Below, in pieces: positions 4,966 to 7,790 of a stretch of 7,790 nt of DNA (position 1 is the stretch's first letter; each line of letters begins with the position of its first letter). Both the position numbers and the translations under genes were made by a program. The notes below the pieces were generated by a model. That model was not told where the DNA came from. It made no database searches and saw only the letters and a list, made by a program, of their open reading frames with translations. The stretch lies in the NCBI GenBank assembly GCA_023266715.1, contig JAHFPK010000127.1, positions 1 to 7,790 on the forward strand, given 5' to 3'. Source of the stretch: Hyphomicrobiales bacterium (GTDB lineage: Bacteria > Pseudomonadota > Alphaproteobacteria > Rhizobiales > Aestuariivirgaceae).

Positions 4966-6225
4966 ATGTCGTTTGATGCGGACAACCTCATCATGCGTCT
5001 TGGTTTGGCGCTGGCCATCGGCCTGGCCGTCGGTGTTGTGCGCGGCTGGCAGCAACGGGAGGAACTGGCGGGCCAGAGGACGGCGGGAGTGCGCACCTTT
5101 GCGTTGTCAGGCCTCCTTGGCGGCGTCAGTGCCTCGTTATCCCAAATCCTGAACACGCCATTGATTCTCGGTGTTTCATTTGCTGTCTTCGGTGCCATTT
5201 TCGCCTGGTTCAGTTATCGCGAAACCGAAGAAGAAAAAACCTTTAGCGTTACGGCAACAGTGGCTGCCCTCGTTGTGTTCGCTCTCGGTGCGTTAGCAAT
5301 TGTCGGCGATCCCTTGACGGCTGCGGCGGTGGGCGCGGCAACTGCGGGCCTGCTTGCCAGCCGCGAACTGCTCCACGAATTTCTGCAGAAACTGAGTTGG
5401 GCAGAACTGCGGTCGGCTCTTTTGCTCCTTGCCATGACAGTGATTGTGCTGCCAATCCTGCCGGACAAGCCAATCTCTCCCTTTGACACATTGAGCCCGC
5501 GGGATATGTGGTTGCTCACCGTGCTGACCGCAGGCATATCCTTTGCCGGTTATCTGGCTACAAAAATCCTTGGCGATGCAAAAGGCACGTTGCTGACCAG
5601 CATCGCCGGCGGACTGGTCTCATCAACTGCCGTGACCATAGATTTTGCCCGCCGCGCCAAATCGGGAGAGGTTGTCCGGCCTCTAGCTGCTGGTGCGGTT
5701 CTCGCAGGCATCATATCAATCCTCAGGGTTCTGGTCATTGTGCTTGTTGTAGCTCCATATCTTGTCCGTGAAATCATCATTCCGGCCCTTGTTGCAGCAG
5801 CCACACTCGCCATCTTTGCACTCCTCTATTGGACACGCGGCACTAAAACCGAAAACCCGCAAATTACTTTCCGCAACCCCTTTGATTTGCAGTCCCTGCT
5901 TGTTTTTGCCCTAACCCTTCTTATCGCTTCACTCGTCAGTGGCTGGCTTGTCGCTAAATTTGGCACTGGCGGTATTTTGGTGAGTTCGGCATCGGTGGCA
6001 CTGGTTGATGTGGATATTGCCGTATTGACCGCGAGCCACTTTTCTCACACTGCACTTGGTGCTGGCGACGCAACCAAGGCAATTTTGCTGGCCTTGGCCG
6101 TCAACGCACTCGCGCGCACCTTCTATTCGATCTTCACCGGTCCACGGAGCTTCTTTGCGAGACTTGCTGCTGCAACTCTTTCAGCAATAGTCACAGGCAC
6201 CGTTTCACTTCTTGCAATGACTTGA
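4966..6225 (+). CDS. MgtC/SapB family membrane protein with C-terminal DUF4010
   Basis: This 419-residue multi-pass inner-membrane protein carries an N-terminal MgtC/SapB domain (about residues 8-140: LGLALAIGLAVGVVRGWQQR, then GQRTAGVRTFALSGLLGGV) and a C-terminal DUF4010 region (about 180-400: GDAKGTLLTSIAGGLVSSTA at 203-222, then several hydrophobic segments). Around ten or more membrane segments can be counted. MgtC proteins help cells survive low magnesium and modulate the F-ATPase; the function of the MgtC-DUF4010 fusion is not established, and a transport or channel-like role is only a guess. I chose ATG 4966 because GGAGA lies seven bases upstream; an in-frame ATG at 4930 has no ribosome site. 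The 157-base gap before it contains no gene. It converges with the CYTH-CHAD gene 21 bases beyond its stop, with no visible terminator between. Confidence 0.9.
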   Translation: MSFDADNLIMRLGLALAIGLAVGVVRGWQQREELAGQRTAGVRTFALSGLLGGVSASLSQILNTPLILGVSFAVFGAIFAWFSYRETEEEKTFSVTATVAALVVFALGALAIVGDPLTAAAVGAATAGLLASRELLHEFLQKLSWAELRSALLLLAMTVIVLPILPDKPISPFDTLSPRDMWLLTVLTAGISFAGYLATKILGDAKGTLLTSIAGGLVSSTAVTIDFARRAKSGEVVRPLAAGAVLAGIISILRVLVIVLVVAPYLVREIIIPALVAAATLAIFALLYWTRGTKTENPQITFRNPFDLQSLLVFALTLLIASLVSGWLVAKFGTGGILVSSASVALVDVDIAVLTASHFSHTALGAGDATKAILLALAVNALARTFYSIFTGPRSFFARLAAATLSAIVTGTVSLLAMT

Positions 6226-6246
6226 ACTCCGTCAGGTTTGAAGGCG

Positions 6247-7790
6247 TCAATTCCAGAACACCTCCGCCCGCTTGAATTTTTTCCAGGATTTGCCGATGGC
6301 CTTGTCGGCGATGGCTGCTTCCCGCGCATACCAGCCCAGGATGAATTCCAAGGCCCGCTCACCTTCCGGACCAGCCTCGCCCCGAAGGCGTTCCACATAC
6401 GGCCTGGCGACGACAATGTCATTGCGAACGCCAAGAAGGTTCTGCAATGCGGACACATCTTTTGTGTATGCCTGCCTTCGCTTGCGGTTGGCAAACAAAT
6501 CGCCAAAAAAATCCGTGCCATAGCGCAGGTTCTTAAGTGCAATGCGCAATTTGTGCCGTGCCTTATCTGATAAAGCCGCAATCCCTTTCCCGCGTTTCAA
6601 AACACGGGCTCTGAGCCTATCCAGTGCAACCTCTGAAAATTTCCGCGTCGACATTTGTAATTTCGGTGATTCAGCGCCTGGAGAAACCTCGCGCCAGTCA
6701 TGGCCCGTCAGGAAACTTTGTGCCTTCAGCACGAACACCGTCGCGGCAAGACTTTCGATCTGGGAACGCGCAAGCCCATAAGCTGCAACGCGCCGCTTCT
6801 CCATAATGACCTGCAAGGCTTCACAATTTTCCGGACGATCAGCGCTTGCCAAGGGGCCTTGCAGCGCCGCAATGCGAAAGGCGTCGGCGTTTCGCATCGG
6901 ACCAAATGCTGAAGCCAGGCGCCCGGCATCGTCTCGCAGAGCTCCAAGGGCGGCGTTGGGCAAAGCGCGTTTGAAGATCGACAGGCCACAGCGCATGCGG
7001 CGAAGGGCGATCCGCATCTGATGAATGGCTTCGGGCTCATCGCTTTCGCGCAGGCAGGCCCAGTTTGCAACGAATTGCGCCAGCGTATTGGAAATGATGG
7101 CTGGCACCGCATCGTCAACTGTGGCCAGCGATTTGAATTTAAGAGGCTCCGCCTTGACCGGGGCAGATTTTTCCTGAAGGAGGGCGCGAAAGCCCTTTTC
7201 CGCCTTGCTGACGAAATCAAGGCGCAGGGAAAAATCTTCCGCGAGCGTCGTCGCCAAATCAAGAAGGTCCGTCTTGCTTCCGGACACCAGTTCAAGTTCA
7301 ACTTCCGCAACTGGCACACGCCGCTTTCCACAAGACATGTCGCCCTGGTCAACGGCGATCTCGACAACTGAATTACCACATTTGACGCAACCGCTTTGCC
7401 GCTTGAACTGCATTTTGAATTTTGACTCGATCGGCTGGTCACCGACAATGCGCGTAAGGAAGTTCTTTGTGGTCTTGCTGAACAGGGCAAGATTGGGTTT
7501 CATGCTGGGCGAATTGACTTCAACCTCCATGCGATGAAATGGACCGTCTGCGGCTTCGCCTGGCGCCTTCATCCCCAGCACGGGCAAATCATCACCCGAT
7601 TTCCGGACTCGCAGGATGATTCCCTTTTTCCGCAAGGCATTTGAAGGCGTATCAAAATATGTGGCCTTCAGTGTTTCAGTTTTGAGGTTATCTGCAGTTT
7701 TGATCAGCGGCGCGTTTAAGAGACGGGCAAGCCCGGCAGCATCTATTTGGAACTTGATCTCGATTTCGTGGCCGGGGGCCTTACCAGCAT
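6247..7790 (-). CDS. CYTH and CHAD domain protein, N-terminus beyond the window
   Basis: 513 residues are visible and the frame is open at the right edge, with probably only a few codons missing. The CYTH (triphosphate tunnel) domain spans about 1-205. It begins with the diagnostic ExExK motif in HEIEIKF, followed by LRVRK (59-63), GMKAPG (72-77) and EVELEL (162-167), residues that line a tunnel binding metal and triphosphate. The CHAD domain, a histidine-rich helical polyphosphate-binding domain, spans about 225-495, with paired signatures IHQMRIALRRMR (255-266, His256) and HKLRIALKNLRYG (412-424, His412). Such fusions are usually inorganic triphosphatases or polyphosphate-associated proteins in the cytoplasm. 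Three cysteines (134, 137, 153) occur as CVKC and SCGK within the CYTH part, which is unusual. The TTG at 7635 is not the start, since it would delete ExExK. The gene is convergent with the MgtC-like gene. Confidence 0.93.
   Translation of the reverse strand, partial: AGKAPGHEIEIKFQIDAAGLARLLNAPLIKTADNLKTETLKATYFDTPSNALRKKGIILRVRKSGDDLPVLGMKAPGEAADGPFHRMEVEVNSPSMKPNLALFSKTTKNFLTRIVGDQPIESKFKMQFKRQSGCVKCGNSVVEIAVDQGDMSCGKRRVPVAEVELELVSGSKTDLLDLATTLAEDFSLRLDFVSKAEKGFRALLQEKSAPVKAEPLKFKSLATVDDAVPAIISNTLAQFVANWACLRESDEPEAIHQMRIALRRMRCGLSIFKRALPNAALGALRDDAGRLASAFGPMRNADAFRIAALQGPLASADRPENCEALQVIMEKRRVAAYGLARSQIESLAATVFVLKAQSFLTGHDWREVSPGAESPKLQMSTRKFSEVALDRLRARVLKRGKGIAALSDKARHKLRIALKNLRYGTDFFGDLFANRKRRQAYTKDVSALQNLLGVRNDIVVARPYVERLRGEAGPEGERALEFILGWYAREAAIADKAIGKSWKKFKRAEVFWN

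Noticed and set aside
4566..5198. 210-codon minus-strand open frame
   Set aside because: It lies opposite the convincingly assigned GlcG-like and MgtC-like genes, its translation resembles no family, and it has no ribosome site. It is a shadow of GC-rich coding DNA.
6726..7490. 254-codon minus-strand frame inside the CYTH-CHAD gene
   Set aside because: It is an alternative frame of a gene with recognisable motifs throughout; its translation is Arg/Ser/Cys-rich without family features.
1..7790. Mobile element, CRISPR array, tRNA/rRNA or phage module
   Set aside because: I looked on both strands for transposase or integrase motifs, regularly spaced repeats and tRNA-like folds and saw none.

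Overview
The window looks like chromosome of an alphaproteobacterium, most likely of the order Hyphomicrobiales (Rhizobiales). The reasons are a DUF1344 protein, a small-RNA locus joined to a 5-formyltetrahydrofolate cyclo-ligase and a YmdB-type phosphoesterase, a CYTH-CHAD protein, and a putrescine/spermidine-type ABC transporter with the permease layout common in that group. No transposase, integrase, phage gene, tRNA, rRNA or CRISPR array is visible. This is mostly ordinary core and transport gene content. The species is not determined.

Layout. Positions 1-674 (minus) hold the N-terminal part of an ABC-transporter inner-membrane permease that runs off the left edge. Upstream of it in the same transcription unit lies the periplasmic substrate-binding protein gene (750-1796, minus). 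A strong hairpin (706-735) sits between the two. The binding-protein gene has a candidate promoter near 2009-2037 and a leader of about 200 nt with stem-loops. Next, still on the minus strand, comes the unit 6S-like RNA (3545-3720), 5-formyltetrahydrofolate cyclo-ligase (2900-3475) and YmdB-like metallophosphoesterase (2088-2909); the two coding regions overlap by 10 bases. A small exported DUF1344 protein (3815-4057, minus) ends in a clear Rho-independent terminator (3762-3792) just before the RNA gene.

The 328-base divergent spacer 4058-4385 contains palindromes and a direct repeat. It separates the DUF1344 gene from a rightward pair: a GlcG/HbpS-family protein (4386-4808) and an MgtC/SapB-DUF4010 multi-pass membrane protein (4966-6225). 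The pair converges, with a 21-base gap, on a leftward CYTH-CHAD gene (6247-7790) whose first few codons lie beyond the right edge.

How the genes work together. The left operon imports a polyamine-like solute. The centre is the alphaproteobacterial version of the ssrS-fau arrangement, in which a regulatory RNA that binds RNA polymerase is transcribed ahead of a folate-salvage gene. The most rewarding non-coding signal is this RNA. It can be folded by hand into a long closing stem, a central bubble and an apical hairpin, and it ends in a U-run. The remaining genes are stress, envelope or phosphate-related singletons with no demonstrated link to each other.
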